The notes below the pieces were generated by a model, which was not told where the DNA came from, did not search any database, and saw only the letters and a list, made by a program, of their open reading frames with translations. The translations under genes were made by a program, and so were the position numbers. From NCBI RefSeq assembly GCF_025698545.1, contig NC_068566.1, forward strand, positions 47,347,192 to 47,411,191: a stretch of DNA of 64,000 nucleotides, read 5' to 3'. Numbering within the stretch: position 1 is the first letter of the stretch; the number at the start of each line of letters is the position of its first letter. This stretch comes from Gossypium raimondii (lineage: Eukaryota > Streptophyta > Magnoliopsida > Malvales > Malvaceae). Below are positions 1 through 10,979 of the stretch, piece after piece.

Positions 1-129
1 TTTACTAAGCATTGTAGGGTTTATATAGTGATGAGAACAACTGTTTTTTTTTTTTATTTGTTTAAGTTTTTTTAAAATATATAAATAATATCACACAACG
101 TTATAAACGTTGATTCCGCCTTTAATATT

Positions 130-580
130 TTTTCAAATATTTTAATATTATTTATTAATATATGCTTTTGGTGTTGAGTTCGTATGAACGCCTTCAAGTT
201 GTTCATGTGCCCTTAAAATTAGGATCTGTACTATGATATAATTACTTTAATTGATGGTGTGGAGTTCATGGTGTAATTTTTAATTTTGAAGAACCATATG
301 AACTTGATATCCTCTACAATGTCTGACTTGTGGACAATTTTTTTTTATAAAGAAAATATAATTTGATTAAAATTTCAGAAAAATATAAATTAAAATCAAC
401 ACTAATGGATGTTGAGTTTCACTTAAAATTCTATCCTAAACCCTAAATAGCTAAGTATTAGGAAAAGATAATTTTCAAGCATATCACAACGTCTACCCAC
501 TTATTGACATTTGAGCGAAGATATATTGCCGAGAATCATTCATCAATTAATGGATGTCGATTTTTATCATGAAAGACAAA
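130..580 (+). repeat. 5' part of PMD-type element, copy 1
   Basis: This segment matches 2130-2690 over most of its length, including a stretch around a Tyr/Met/Asn-rich reading (cgtatgaacgccttcaag) and the start of the PMD reading frame (cattcatcaattaatg). Copy 2 carries about 90 extra bases (near 2453-2543) that copy 1 lacks. It is AT-rich and looks like the upstream region of a transposon-borne PMD gene. Seen directly: the repeat. Inferred: that it belongs to a mobile element. Confidence 0.7.
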
Positions 581-1180
581 TTGGGAGAGTTGCTTATGCT
601 CCAACATTCTTATTCACTTTAATTGAACAATGGAGATTAAAGACCCATACATTTTATCTCTCATGCAACGAAGCGACAATAATGCTAGAAGATGTAGTGA
701 TGCTGACAAGACTTCCAATGGACAAGCAGCCTATAATTGACAAATCTAAGCACAATCGAGGCAAATCCTTTAGGAAACATTCAGATAAGGTATGATCTTC
801 CATCTGATTTCAAAATGTTTCAGGTGAAGTTAGACTAGTTGAAGAAGCATTTTGAGCGTCTCTTGGAGAAACCAATGCCTATTGATATTTATTGCCATGC
901 TCGAGTGTACATTCCACGCTCGATCAAAGGTGTGTATATAGGGAAAAAAATTGCAACATAATTCATACCACATACCTGCCGTTGTTAATAAAATTTTCAG
1001 ACGACTAGTACATATGGTTGAACTTTGCCATTTTAGCTTGCCTATACAAGACATTATACATAGGATGTAGAGTAGAAAATAAAGAAGTGAATGACTGTCT
1101 TGTAATTTTACAATTGTGAGGAAATATCGACTTTCACTCAGTGTATTTATACCTTCGAAACCTCTCTGTTACCATGGCTG
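511..1180 (+). pseudogene. Plant mobile domain (PMD) gene fragment, disrupted
   Basis: The frame from 511 reads a protein segment with IEQWRLKTHTFYL, then ATIMLEDVVMLTRLP. This is the typical beginning of the plant mobile domain (aminotransferase-like PMD, Pfam PF10536), found in MAIN-like proteins and in Mutator-like and other transposons. The match continues in another frame after a frameshift near 788 (YDLPSDFKMFQVKLD), hits a TAG at 836-838, then resumes (LKKHFERLLEKP). A later piece near 1010-1110 (WLNFAILACLYKTLYIGCR, then VNDCLVILQL) matches the domain's C-terminal half and ends at a TGA. No initiator Met is visible and at least three lesions are present, so it is a pseudogene. Its 3' end lies inside the repeat starting at 1110, which recurs at 4824. 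Confidence 0.75.
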
Positions 1181-1920
1181 AAATTGTCATATGTCAAAAG
1201 GTACTCTTGGATTTGATCAACAAAAAAGCTTTTATTGTTGCAAGTTTTCTAAATATAATAAAAATTAATAAACAAAAGTACAAAATATATGCTTTGAAAA
1301 ATTGTAAGGAAATCTCGATAGTTTCAGTTTCTTTTTAAATAAAATATTATAAAATTTATCAATTTTATGTAATAAAATATTACTTTATGTAATTTGTGTT
1401 GTATAAAATTTTATTAGTTTTTAATAATTTTATAATTTTATAATATTTTTATTTTATGTAGTTAAATGATTAATTTAATTGGTGTTGCTTATTAATCGAG
1501 TCCTAACATTATACTTTTTTATTCCATAACCAATCTTAAAAATTATCTTATGTTTCTCTCTTTTTAAAAATATTTAATTTTTTAATATTTTACTGTGAGA
1601 AATTATTTGATACACTGACAATGGAAGTTTTAGACTCCACAAGTAGAATCAGGAAGTTGACAAGTGTTCTATAGAGGTAAAAAAAAACTCTATTTGATTC
1701 GAAAAAATCGAGAAAGAAATAGAGTTTTGACTTAATCGAATCGTTGTTTGAGTTTTCAAATCAACTCGAATAATTAGTTCGAATTTCAAGTTTGAGTCGA
1801 GTTAATTTTGAAATAAATAAATCTGTCCCTTTCTCAACAAAAATTACAAAATAATTTATAAAAATTCTAAAATTGATATTTTAAAAAAATTAAAAAATTC
1901 TAAAATAATAATTTTAGAAA
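1110..1920 (+). repeat. 3' part of PMD-type element, copy 1
   Basis: This segment is repeated at 4824-5775 with high similarity at its start (caattgtgaggaaatatcg in both). It contains a 65-residue open frame (1141-1338) that is nearly the same in the second copy (4854-5051) and contains VTMAEIVICQKVL. That frame may be the decayed C-terminal end of the PMD gene; the conserved TGA just before it could be a mutated TGG. Downstream it is AT-rich, with TCGAATT-type low-complexity repeats. Copy 2 has an extra insertion of about 60 bases in the 3' half. Confidence 0.75.
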
Positions 1921-2209
1921 CCCAAAGCATTGTCTTGAAAATCTTTCCATTTTCTGGAATATAAACATCATGAAATCTTAAGTTTATCAATTTTACATTC
2001 ATAGAAAGATTAATGTTGGGAATGATATGACGCAAAACAACACGACCATCGGGGACATGAGTCGACCGAATTCGCTCATTCATCGCATCGTCGAACATCC
2101 AATGCTCATTCCTCATCGGATTCTGGGACGTATCAAATATTTTAATAATATTTATTAATATATGTTTGTACGAAAGTAGTTCTTCATGTGTTCGTATGAA
2201 CGCCTTCAA
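1856..2209 (-). other. Unrecognised 117-codon open frame between two repeat copies
   Basis: The minus strand carries an open frame with a GC-richer core (about 1925-2130) encoding a segment with MRNEHWMFDD and HVPDGRVVLRHIIP. I do not recognise it. It sits exactly between the end of repeat copy 1 and the start of repeat copy 2, and its ends run into AT-rich repeat sequence. It is most likely a transposon-derived remnant; there is no sign of a promoter or of homology to a host gene. Confidence 0.25.
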
Positions 2210-2690
2210 GTTTTTCTTGTGCCCTTAAAATTAGGATCTGTATTATGATATAATTGCTGTAATTGATAGTGTCAAGTCCACGGTGTAATATTTAATTTTT
2301 AAGTGATCTGGATAACATGTAACCATGAGCTTGATGTCTTCTACAATATTTGAGTTTGTGGAATTTTTTTTAAAAGATAATGTAATATGATTAAAATTTA
2401 AGAAAAATATTAATTGAGGTCAACACTAGTGACTGTTAAGTTTCACTTAAAATTTTTACAGAACCCCTTAATTTTAAACCATGTAAACAAGCAATTGAAT
2501 TTGTTAGTTTATCACAAAGCACCAAAACAAATAGTCTTCTATGTTCTATCCTAAACCGTAAATAGCCAAGTATTTGGAAATGATAATTTTCAAGCATATC
2601 ACAATGACTACTCACTTATTGATATTTGAGCAAACACATATTGCCAAGGATCATTCATCAATTAATGCATGTTAACATCTATCATGAAAA
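2130..2690 (+). repeat. 5' part of PMD-type element, copy 2
   Basis: This is the second copy of the 130-580 segment, in direct orientation. Similarity stops around 2690, just after the first PMD codons (tatcatgaaa), where an ankyrin/PGG gene fragment on the opposite strand begins. It therefore marks the left junction of an insertion or rearrangement in the second PMD element. Confidence 0.7.
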
Positions 2691-3260
2691 AGCTAAAATT
2701 AACAATGGCACAAATGAGGCTTGGTGATATGATTGTTGACCAGAACAAATAGGTAATAGAGAAGAGAATTAAGGGAAGAGTTAATAGCTGACCATAGAAC
2801 CCATTTGGGAGTAAAAGATAAATGGTTATGATTGTCACCCAAAATGAAGTATCATTAAGAATGGAGAAAATTATGAATAACCATTCTTTTATCACCACCT
2901 TCCCCACCATGCTGAACGAAAGTGGATCACTGTCGCTATTGTCAACCTGTCGAAGCCCTTCCGATGGCCGTTGAGAACCGCTTGTAAAGTGGCTGTTGCA
3001 ACCAGTGCAGCCACCACTAGAAAAGCATCACGTATTTTGGTCGAGATATTTGTTTTCTAACCTTTTAGGAACCGTATGACATTGTCAAAAAGTGTAGATT
3101 TGGTTCAAAATTTACTTGCTTCATGGAAGGAATAACATTAATGTCATTGGTCTTCATTACATGACTATGTTTAGCTTCTGCTTGGATTAAAACATCTTTC
3201 ATGTCTGGATTGTTATTAGCACGATCAACAATGTCCAAAACTATTAAGCCTACTAGGCTT
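2665..3260 (-). pseudogene. Ankyrin-repeat/PGG-domain membrane protein fragment
   Basis: Reading leftward from about 3255, the frame gives a linker (VLDIVDRANNNPDMKDVL), then the first membrane helix of a PGG domain (RDAFLVVAALVATATLQAVL; Pfam PF13962), then after a frameshift near 2910 a hydrophobic tail with SILNDTSFWVTII and further membrane helices. This order is that of the C-terminus of plant ankyrin-PGG proteins (ACD6-like). The ankyrin repeats themselves are absent: the upstream side is cut by the copia LTR at 3291. A TAG near 3057 and the frameshift make it non-functional. It sits inside the second PMD element, so it may be a captured host-gene fragment; this is inference. Confidence 0.7.
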
Positions 3261-3290
3261 TTTGAAAAAATAGAACGTCAGTAATGACAA

Positions 3291-3638
3291 TGTATCGCAA
3301 AGAAAAAAAGAGAGAAAAATAAAGAACACATAGATTTTACGTGAAAATCCTTTCAGAAAAAAAAATCACGGGCAGAGGAGAAGATAATTTAGTATGTCAA
3401 ATTCGAATGATTACAAGATGAGTAAACTATGTCTATTTATAAGCTTATAAAATCATATTCTAATAAGAGTGTAATAAGATTGAAACACCTTATTCTAATC
3501 AATATCAAACAGATGGAGCTTAATAAACCTTATTCTAAAATAAAATAAAAAAATTGTAGTTCTATATGAATTTTACTTTTATTTTATTTTACCAATGTAT
3601 TTTATTTAAATAAGAATTCGGGTCACTTAATTCTAACA
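3291..3638 (-). mobile_element. 3' LTR of a truncated Ty1/copia element
   Basis: On the minus strand the region after the copia RNase H end contains a purine-rich tract (TGTAGAGATTG) followed by TGTTAGAATT, the usual start of a copia LTR. A matching ...ACA end is found at plus position 3291 (tgtatcgc). The 3638 edge is well supported by its place after the pol frame; the 3291 edge is a guess based on the TG/CA rule. I see no second LTR, so the element is 5'-truncated. Confidence 0.55.
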
Positions 3639-3726
3639 ATCTCTACATTGACACGAATTCTCAATGAACAAGTTCTTCATCGCGAATTCTCAACGAACAA
3701 GTTCTCCACCTCTTCCATAAAACCCC

Positions 3727-4823
3727 TTAAGGGTTTAACTTCAACAACGAACACAAGTCTAAGCAATGCTCAAACTTGGTTATAGGAAGTGACTTAGTCA
3801 TCATATCTGCAGGATTTTCATGAGTACTAATTTTGCTCACAACAATATCACCACGAGCAATAATATCACGAACAAAATGATACCAAACATCAACGTGTTT
3901 TGTTCTCTCATGAAACATTTGATCTTTTGTAAGGAAGATGACACTCTGATTGTCACAAAATACTGTACTGATTTGAAGGTCTTTATTAAGTTCACTAAAG
4001 AGTCCATTCAACTAAATAGCTTCTTTACAAGCCTTAGTAATAGCCATGTACTCAGCTTCAATGGTAGACAAAGCAATTGTAGTTTGCAAAGTGGCTTTCC
4101 AACTGATTGCACAACCTCCGATTGTAAAAATATAACCTGTGAGAAATCTTCTTCTATCAAGGTCTTCAGCAAAATCAGCATTAACATACCCAATGACTTC
4201 ATCTCTAGTTCTTCCAAACTGTAAGCAAACATCAGTAGTACCTTATAAGTATCTTAAAATCCACTGAATTGCTTTCCAATGTTCTTTATCGGGATTCGCC
4301 ATGTATCTGCTAACTACACTGACTGCATATGATAAATCTGGTCGTGAACAAACCATAGCATACACGAGAGATCCCATTACACTAGAGTATAGAACATGTG
4401 ACATGTACTCAATCTCAACATCTGATTGTGGAGACAAAACTGATGAAAGTCTAAAATGGGCTGCTAAAGGAGTACTAACAGGCTTAGCACTCTGCATATT
4501 GAACCTGCAAATAACGATCTCAATGTACCCCTTCTGACTTAGATACAATTTACTTGCTTTTATATCTCTGATAATCTTCATACCAAGTATCTTCTTTACT
4601 GGTCCCAAATCTTTCATCTCAAATTCTTCACTTAGTTGGGCTTTACCCTTCTCATCTCTCATTTATCTTTCGCTAACATGTCATCAACATAAAGGAGTAG
4701 ATACACAAAAAAATTATCACTGTTTTTCTTAAAGTAAACACAACTTTCAAAGCTATTTTTTTTAAAATCATGAGAAGTCATAAAGGAGTCAAACCTCTTG
4801 TACCATTGTATTGGTGACTGTTA
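3727..4823 (-). pseudogene. Ty1/copia pol remnant (RT to RNase H)
   Basis: Reading leftward: RT motifs WYKRF near 4800 and LLYVDDM near 4680-4710, then EFEMKDLGPVKKILGM, PVSTPLAAHF and MVCSRPDLSYAVSVVSRYM near 4500-4300. The RNase H end has [25 protein letters not shown] and [12 protein letters not shown] near 3960-3780. This is the normal order of a copia polyprotein C-terminus. It is broken by frame changes (4243/4232, 4008) and lacks gag, protease, integrase and the first part of RT. The right edge at about 4823 coincides with the start of the second copy of the PMD 3' repeat, so the element was inserted or joined there. A retrotransposon relic with no host role. Confidence 0.85.
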
Positions 4824-5775
4824 CAATTGTGAGGAAATATCGACTTTCACTCAGTGCATTTATACCTTCAAAACCTCTATGTTACCATGGCTGAAATTGT
4901 CATATGTCAAAAGGTACTCTCGGATTTGATCAACAAAAAAACTTTTATTGTTGCAAGTTTTCTAAATATAATAAAAATTAATAAACAGAAGTACAAAATA
5001 TATGCTTTGAAAAATTTTAAGGAAATCTCAATAGTTTCAGCTTCCTTTTAAATAAAATATCATAAAATTTATCAATTTTATGTAATTTGTGTTGTATAAA
5101 ATTTTATTAGTTTTTAATAATTTTATAATTTTATAATATTTTATATTTTATGTAATTAAATCATTAATTTAGTTGGTGTTACTTATTAATCGGGTCTTAA
5201 TCCAAATAAGAAATGATCAATAATTAAATTATTTTAAAATAATAAAAATAAAGTTAGTATTTAGTACACTAAAAATACACTTTTCTTTTATTCCACAACC
5301 AATCTTAAAAAATTGTCTTATGTCCCTCTCTTTTTTTAAAAATATTTATTTTTTTAATATTTTTCCATAGGAAATTATTTGGTATGCTTACAATGGAGTT
5401 TTTAGACTCCACAAGTAGAATCAAGAGGTTGACAAGTGTTCTATAGGGGTGAGAAAAACTCGATTCGATTCGAAAAGATCAAGAAAAAAATCGAATTTTG
5501 AGAATCGTTGTTTGAGTTATTCAAATCAACTCAAATAACTAGTTCGAATTTCAAGTTTGAGTCGAGTAGAATTTTACTATTTGAATAACAGATTAGTGTC
5601 AATACTCATTTGGTCCCTGTCAATTTTGAAAATAAGTAAATTGGTCTCTTTCTCAACAAAAATTACAAAATAATTTATAAAATTCTAAAATTTATATTTT
5701 AAAAATTTTAAAAATTTTAAAAATATATAAAGAAATTTATTTTCAATTTTTTCTAAAATAATAATTTTAAGGACC
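4824..5775 (+). repeat. 3' part of PMD-type element, copy 2
   Basis: This is the second copy of 1110-1920, in direct orientation. It begins at the same point (acaattgtgagg) right after the truncated copia element. The 65-codon open frame at 4854-5051 is nearly identical to that at 1141-1338. It carries an extra stretch (about 5575-5630) missing from copy 1. Confidence 0.75.
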
Positions 5776-6498
5776 TAAATAAGTTAATTAATGATTCAAA
5801 TTTATCATACTAAAAACTTTTCAAACATATATGTTTTCATATTTATGTGCTCTAACATGAAATTAGTTATAATGTAACAAGATTTTATTTTGACATGCTT
5901 AATTTTTTAATCTAACTCAAACAATTTCACTTAATTTGACTTAACTCAAAATTTATTCACTCAACTCGATTCAAAAAAATTTTAAATTGAATTACGATGA
6001 TAAAATAGGACTAATCAACTCGATTAATTTAAAAATTTTACTCGATTCAACTTAATTCAATCGAATAAAACCCTCGTTAAAGATGCTTGACTATAGTAAC
6101 TGTTGGTACGGCTCGACTTTGCTGATGTAGTTGTTGATTTTGGATTTGCCTAGGAATTCACCAAACAGACAAGGGATGATAATTTGTTTTTATTATATTG
6201 TATTACTCTATTCTTGATAATGGTAGCAAAAGTTGACATAACATACTATGTCAACCAATGTAATTTTTTAATCCAAATAAAATTATTCATTTAGAGTAAT
6301 AAACATTTCCCTAGCTCCAAAAGAAAGTTCCACTTGATGATTGATCTAAACAATTATTATGACCATCCATGCATGGTTCATGCATCATCTATGTCACCAT
6401 GGATAAAAAAGCTGTAGTGTAAGTGTGTCATGTGTGTTAACATTATCCTTTATCTTAATCTCTAATATTTGATTGCTCGATAAAATTTGTTGGACTCA
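5776..6498. other. AT-rich intergenic stretch
   Basis: No gene is visible. It holds degenerate TCGAATT/AACTCGATT-rich repeat sequence up to about 6090, similar to stretches at 1670-1850, 7205-7670 and 13080-13675. No open frame has recognisable content. Confidence 0.5.
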
Positions 6499-6640
6499 AG
6501 GTAAGTTTGAATAGGTGCTGTGTTTACTTGTGGTTACTGTAAAAATAATAATGGCGGTGAAATTAGATATTATAGTGACACAATAGTGTGAGACAAAAAA
6601 TAAATTAAACGCATCTCACCATCCATTCAAACCCAACGCT
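6499..6640. mobile_element. Tourist-like MITE, divergent copy
   Basis: A diverged member of the family at 14485, 34881 and 56034. The left end has GTAAGTTTGAATAGGTG and the right end has CATTCAAACCCAACGC, which pair as imperfect terminal inverted repeats. The interior shares GGCGGTGAAATTAGATA with the other copies. The target duplication is no longer clear. Confidence 0.6.
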
Positions 6641-6708
6641 TACTATCCTATAAAGCAAAAACCCAAAGAGATAAAAAGGTTGAAGAGAACTCCCAAAATT
6701 AGACAAAA

Positions 6709-7146
6709 GGTTAAATTATATTATTATTTCCTATATTTTGTAAAAGTTGTGGATTTAGTCCCTATAATTTCTGAATTTTGATATTTTTATTCTGACCCTA
6801 TTAGCTATTAAATTGACTAGTTCTCTATTATCCATACAGTTGTAGATTTAGCCCATATTACCCTATTGTATTTTTTTTTAAATTTGAAGTCTTGATGTAA
6901 ATGATAATCGTTAATCCATTAACTAAATTTTTAATGAGTAATATGCGAAAATGACAAGTTATGATAACATGTAAGCGATTCAAATTTTAGAAATAATAAA
7001 ACTTAACATATTTAATGGTTATCATTTGGTAAGGGTTAAAATTTTAACATTTGAAAAGTACAAATACTAAAGTTTACCAAATTAAAATATATGAATTAAA
7101 TCTACAATTTTCATAAAATACAGAGACTAATAACATAATTCAATCA
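6709..7146. mobile_element. Palindromic MITE with long terminal inverted repeats
   Basis: The left arm (ttaaattatattattattt, then ttgtggatttagtccct) is an imperfect reverse complement of the right arm (aaatctacaattttcataaa ... taacataattcaat). Arms are roughly 100 bases or more. The phrases resemble a dispersed plant repeat type whose arms read like 'tttagtccct'. There is no coding capacity. Confidence 0.6.
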
Positions 7147-7823
7147 CTTTTAATCTCCACTAGCTCAACCCACTAACTAAACAAAATACCCAAAGCCCAA
7201 CATTAGCCTAGGAGCGATAAAATTTCGGTTAAAATCAAATTAATCTGTCAAATCGATCTAATTTGGTTAATCGGTCAGTTGACCAGTCTAATTCAGTCGA
7301 AGTTCGATTAATAATTTTTTTTAAAGTTCGGTTATCGATTAATTTGGTTTGAGATCAGGTACTTAATCGAACTTAATAATTATTAATACAAATTATATGT
7401 AATTTTAATTTGGATAATTTGGTGAAATGAACCTTATCAATTTATTTTTCTTGATATGTTTTATACTTCTTTTGATTAAAAAACAAAAACATAAAAATTC
7501 CGGTTAATTCAGTTGATTAATCGAATTGACTGAAATATTTAGGTTTCGTTAATTTTTTTTTTAAAATTTCAATTCAGTTACCAATTAAAAAATATTTGAT
7601 TAATTTTATTAATACTAATTTAATTCGATTAACCTTCACGTAACCGTTTAAACACCCCTACATTAACCGATTCAAAAGGAGCAAGACGAGCTTAAAAACT
7701 CAAACACTGTTAACAAGAAACGGAAAATCCTTAGCTTCTCCGAAGAGAAAAGAACATGAAAAAGACACCCACAAATGAAACACCTTTTCGCTTTGGGAAT
7801 CGAAAAAAAAAACTTGTTAAACA
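7147..7823. other. Upstream region of the unknown-protein gene
   Basis: From about 7205 to 7670 there is a degenerate repeat rich in GGTTAAT/TCGATTAA phrases, probably a decayed palindromic element. From about 7670 to 7823 the sequence is purine-rich (aagaaacggaaaatcc) and would be the 5' leader of the gene starting at 7824. I see no clear TATA box. Confidence 0.4.
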
Positions 7824-10253
7824 ATGGTGGCAACAATCAATAAAAAGAAAGGCTTTCAAGCAATGACATTACAGAATCCATTAACTTTGAAAATGGGTCA
7901 AGTATTTACTGCCTTTGCCCTTGGTTGTGGTATCGGTATAGGCTGAGGTATAAATCTAGGTACTGCTCATACCATTTTGATTTTTAATGAAAAAAAGAAG
8001 AAAACCTTATCTTTTGAGTTGTGAAGATGAATTGGGGTGATTTATTTGGTCCCAAAAATGATGATTTTGGTCCTAATTTGCTTCCCAAAAAAACTTGTAT
8101 GTATCAACTTTGGTATCATTTTCATTTTGGTGCTTTTACTACTTAATGGAAAAAATGTGGGTTAGTGAAATGAATATTAGCTTTCTGATTGGGTGTTAAT
8201 GGTATGAGAAATACACACTTAAACGGATTCGAACTCATGTTTTTCTGTTTGAATATTAATGGTTTTTGATTTGGTATGTTTATTGATTTATAATTTGTTA
8301 AAAGCTTGAATTTTTGTGTTTTGTGATTGTGATTTTTAGTTTAGTGTTCTCTAGGATCGGTCTAGTAAGAGGAATAAAAGCGGGGACACAAATCGCATGT
8401 AATTAGATAGGGTAGTCTTTCTTTCTCTTAGTAGGAACAGAATAAAATTTATGGCAATGAAAAATGTTTTTTTTTTTTGGATTAATTGTTTATTTTAGTC
8501 AATAATGTCATAGTAAATTGTTGAAGAGAGGCCGTTTAAAGTATTGTCTGGTCATAGTTGATGGATCCTTTAATGTGTTGGTATTGTCTTTGGGTCAAGC
8601 AAGGGTTTAATCTCTCAATTATGATGAAAGCCTAAGTCTAAGGTGGAGTTCACATAGCGAGAGTGTTGTTGAATCCATCTGCTTCTATTTGGATGTTTAT
8701 GGGTTTTGAGATGGTGGGTTCACTGATTTGTAGTTTGTTAAAGCTTGAATATTTTCTGTCTTCTGAGAGTGACTTTTAGCTCAAGGTCGGTCCAGTTCTA
8801 AGGACGAAAATGGAAACACGAGTCACCATTTCTTTGGCATCTAATTCAGTAGGGTGGTCTTTGTTTGGTTCATTTAGTAAGAACGAAATACGATTTTTCA
8901 AAACTTATATGATTAACATTACATAGTTGCATCTAGAATAAGGAATGAAATAGTAGCGTCAAAACTTTTATGATTGATGAACATATCGTACGGTGAACGA
9001 TGCAAGTTTTTCCGGTATTTCTAGTTCATAGTACATTCTTTCGCGGATATTGTGTTAAGCGCAATGTAATATCAGGTACGATACCTATGCTGGGACAAGT
9101 AATGAGTGCAACTAGAGGCGCAACCGATGCGTTTTCTGGTGTTAGCAAACACGTAAATGGTGCTGTAAGTTAAATGCGCGGTTTTATGATCGTCTTTCGT
9201 CTTTGATTTTTGTTTGTTTGATCGCAATCTGCATTTCTCGTCTTTCTCGTGTTGTTTTAGTTAACGAAGATCGGAGCTAAGAGCATTGAGGCCGGGGTTG
9301 GATGTGGTGTCGGTTTTGGCCACGGTTCCAGTGTCGGTATGCAATGTCCTCATCGAACCAGCTTTGCTTTCTATCATCTTTTTTCCCGAGCTAAGACATT
9401 CGTTTTTTACGGAGAATGTTGTTCCCGGTACAGGACTCTCTGCGAAGCCTGGGATGGTGCATCAAATTCAATGTTGTGTTATAGAAACAATGGCGAAATT
9501 GATGATGAAGTTCAGAAAGGCTCCCGGATTACCGTTCATTGGAGGTGCTTTTCCTGTATCGTTTCGAAGTGGTTGGACCACAACGAATGAACCATCCCGA
9601 AATCCACTCGGAAACATGAACCAGATAGTGTCAAAGCTAGCAGATTCTACATCCCAAGGGTTGCCTGGACCCGGGATTACGAGCAGAGGTTCAACTTTTG
9701 GAACTCGAACAGAAAAAGTTCTCAGTAGTTTTTTGCAAAATCCAGTTTTCAACGAAGACGAAACTAGCCAAAATGAACTGGTATGCAAAGCTACTTTTAT
9801 GCTTGTTCGTGTGGAATATCGTGTTTACACGACCCAGGAACGAGCGGTTGTGTTTTCTTCCGATTTTGGTTATCAGTGATTGCAGTAGGCAGTTGCGATA
9901 ATTAACCTGGTTTGGTTGATTTGTAGGCGGCACGGTTGCCAACTGAAAACAACATGCTTCAATTGGTAATGCCCCTTATTTGCTTTGCAACCCGGTTTTG
10001 GTTGTTTTACGTTCGTGTTCCTGTTCATGTTCGTTGCCTCGTTCAGAATGTGTTAGAATTTCTACTTTCCATCCAGGTAATGAAATGTCAACAAATCATC
10101 GAACAGCTTATGGAGGAAAATCGGAAGCTTCATCAGATACTTACGGAAGACCTAAACATACGCAAGCTCCAAACCGGTTACTTGAGTAAAACGGAATCTC
10201 CATGTTCGGATTGCTTCTTTTGCCGAAGGAAACAAAGGAGAAACAGACGATGA
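7824..10253 (+). CDS. Conserved plant protein of unknown function, six exons, in-frame TGA
   Basis: Six exons fit GT-AG rules and a single phase: 7824-7959, 9076-9164, 9261-9336, 9434-9780, 9927-9965, 10077-10253. The product would be 287 residues. It has a glycine-patterned hydrophobic N-terminal part (FALGCGIGIG near residue 35), a segment MLGQVMSATRGATDAFSG, a second glycine stretch GVGCGVGFGHG, then KPGMVHQIQCCVIETMAKLMMKF, a low-complexity Ser/Pro/Gly middle, a coiled-coil-like helix (QQIIEQLMEENRKLHQIL) and a basic Cys-containing C-terminus (CFFCRRKQRRNRR). I know no function for it; the glycine stretches suggest membrane association. Oddity: codon 41 is TGA (7944-7946). A donor at 7936 (G|GTATAG) has the same phase and would remove eight codons including the TGA, giving 279 residues. 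The gene is therefore either a pseudogene, spliced at that donor, or carries a sequence error. Confidence 0.7.
8280..8900 (+). repeat. Diverged direct duplication inside intron 1
   Basis: Two stretches of about 170 bases in the intron, near 8280-8450 and 8725-8895, share a succession of phrases: tttgttaaagcttgaat, gacttttagt, a GGTCGGTC(C/T)AGT stretch, then AGGGT(A/G)GTCTTT and AGTA(G/A)GAAC. They look like an old tandem duplication. There is no coding content. Confidence 0.5.
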
Positions 10254-10605
10254 TTAGTCGTCTCGTGCTTCATTCGAACGTGCACACTCGGCCCCCCACA
10301 ACCGGCCCGGTTATGACTAATCCGAATTTGATTTTTTTTTATGTGCCTTTTTCGGTTGCATACCAACAAAACTCAACTATTTTCACTCTGGAAAACACAA
10401 GACATGACAAATGTTTGTACAAAAGTATGTTTGTTTTTACTCAAAACAGGTTTTTTCTGAAGAAATAAAGGTCATTTTAACAAGAGACATGAATGTCCTT
10501 TTTATTTTCTTGGTGCCATGAATGTCTTTGGTTGTTCCCTTACTATCCGAGTTTTTACTGGTCCTTTCAAGATTTTTAGCTTCTATCATGAAAATACTTG
10601 TATTA

Positions 10606-10925
10606 AAATTCAAATTGTATTTTGTCACTTTTACTTAAAAAATGAGTAAAATAGTTTTCATACACCTATATCGTTAAATTAAAAAGCAAATTAGTTGTTT
10701 CTATTAAAATTTTCATACACCTGTATCGTTAAAAACTGGCATGGTTGCTGGAATAATCAAACATATGTAACGTGTACCTAATGCTAATGTATAAATACCA
10801 ATTTTTAATAGCAGAAATGGATGAAATTTTCAATAGAATGAGAAGTTTGCTTTTTTATCTAAGGTACATTGGCTAATTTCTCCATTTTTTTAGTAGAGAG
10901 ACAAGATGCAATCTGACTCCTAGTA
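10606..10925. mobile_element. TIR element, family 2, copy 1
   Basis: The left arm (attgtattttgtcac, then cttaaaaaatgagtaaa) and right arm (gctaatttctcc ... gatgcaatctgac) form imperfect terminal inverted repeats around a core with AAAACTGGCATGG and AACGTGTACCTAATGC. Related copies lie at 27292-27545 and 29238-29560. Non-coding. It begins about 350 bases past the stop of the preceding gene. Confidence 0.6.
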
Positions 10926-10979
10926 TAGGAACTTTCGTGGTATTTTTGCCTACAAAGATTTGGTGAGATATAACTACGT

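Noticed and set aside
7941..7949. TGA in the unknown gene as a selenocysteine codon
   Set aside because: Higher plants lack the selenocysteine insertion machinery; splicing, pseudogene or sequence error are simpler.
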